This document shows, in pieces, positions 42,056 to 42,358 of a DNA stretch of 42,358 nt. The stretch comes from Lachnospiraceae bacterium (GTDB lineage Bacteria; Bacillota; Clostridia; Lachnospirales; Lachnospiraceae): the NCBI GenBank assembly GCA_024695575.1, contig JAILHY010000038.1, positions 1-42,358 of the forward strand, given 5' to 3'. Made by a program: the position numbers and the translations under genes. The first letter of the stretch is position 1. Every line of letters begins with the position of its first letter. The notes under the pieces were generated by a model. That model ran no database searches and was not told the origin of the DNA. It was given only the letters and a program-made list of their open reading frames with translations.

Positions 42056-42358
42056 CAGATTACCCAATGAATCATACTTCTTTGTACTTATGGTTCTTCC
42101 ATTGGCATCAAATTCTTCAACTGTATATTCTCCACTTGATGCATCTGTAGTTGTTTCTTTCACAACATTACCGTTTGAATTATATTCCCTGACTAACACC
42201 TCTTTTATACTGTCATCAGACTTGTACTTAGTATGCTTATAATCTCTTCCGCTTGCATCATATTCCCAAATTACATAACGATCAATTATACCCGGAGTTC
42301 TCTCATACGTAAGTTTTTTTATCTTACCATTTGAATAATATTCATACGCGCATGACTC
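42056..42358 (-). CDS. C-terminal fragment of a YD/MORN-like repeat protein (5' end outside window)
   Basis: The last 100 codons of a gene entering from the right edge are open and end at TGA (42058-42056). The sequence consists of repeats of the form Y-x-S/A-N/S-G-x-x-x-K/R ('EYYSNGKIKKLTYE', 'EYDASGRDYKHTKY', 'EYNSNGNVVKETTT', 'EFDANGRTISTKKY'). These resemble the YD and MORN-like repeats of secreted or lipoprotein-type bacterial proteins. Signal peptide and full domain content cannot be seen. A relation to the CIS locus is not indicated, because two terminators lie in between. Confidence 0.75.

Overview
The window is one long accessory locus. Essentially every gene I can support lies on the minus strand, so transcription runs from high to low coordinates. 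AGGAGG-type ribosome binding sites, moderate GC, a tyrosine/tryptophan-type amino acid permease and Gram-positive-style single-membrane proteins suggest a Clostridia/Lachnospiraceae-like Firmicute. No rRNA, tRNA or housekeeping marker is present, so this is only a likelihood.

Right flank (40.7-42.36 kb): the C-terminal end of a YD/MORN-like repeat protein with its terminator, then an amino acid permease with its own promoter and terminator. Next comes a regulator-effector operon (36.1-40.6 kb). It holds a TetR regulator whose promoter carries a perfect 14-bp-arm palindrome, a 982-residue protein with a calpain-family cysteine protease domain (Cys604, His780, Asn800), and a GNAT acetyltransferase. 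This looks like a cargo module of the neighbouring injection system, but that link is inferred from position.

From 35,979 to the left edge runs a single ~36 kb operon-like array of 26 genes, with overlaps or very short gaps almost throughout. It encodes a contractile injection system (CIS, related to Afp/PVC/MAC). Recognisable structural parts, in transcription order, are: a DUF4255/Afp16-type cap protein, a PAAR-like DUF4280 spike tip, the sheath, the tube, a tail-assembly-type protein, a small DUF6760/Afp6-like protein, a second tube-fold protein with a very long repetitive tail, a large acidic coiled-coil protein (tape-measure candidate), two Afp7-like CIS_tube proteins, a gpD/gp27-like hub, a separate gp5/VgrG-like spike, a gp25-like protein, two gp6/baseplate-J-type proteins and a tail-protein-I-like protein. 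The array ends, at the window edge, with an Afp15-type AAA+ ATPase.

Two blocks set this CIS apart from textbook examples. (1) Between the first gene and the cap sit five consecutive membrane or exported proteins: a possible membrane pseudokinase, a four-helix sensor with a degenerate class III adenylate cyclase domain, a MORN-repeat membrane protein, a TolC-like coiled-coil exported protein, and a Ser-Gly/Asp-Gly-repeat membrane protein. (2) Between the baseplate genes and the AAA+ ATPase sit a STAS protein, an FtsE-like ATPase without an FtsX, a membrane HATPase without an evident phosphoacceptor His, and a membrane SH3 protein. No classical receptor-binding tail fibre is recognisable. My inference is a CIS anchored to, or fired in response to, the cell's own envelope rather than a freely released particle. 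The sequence alone cannot prove this.
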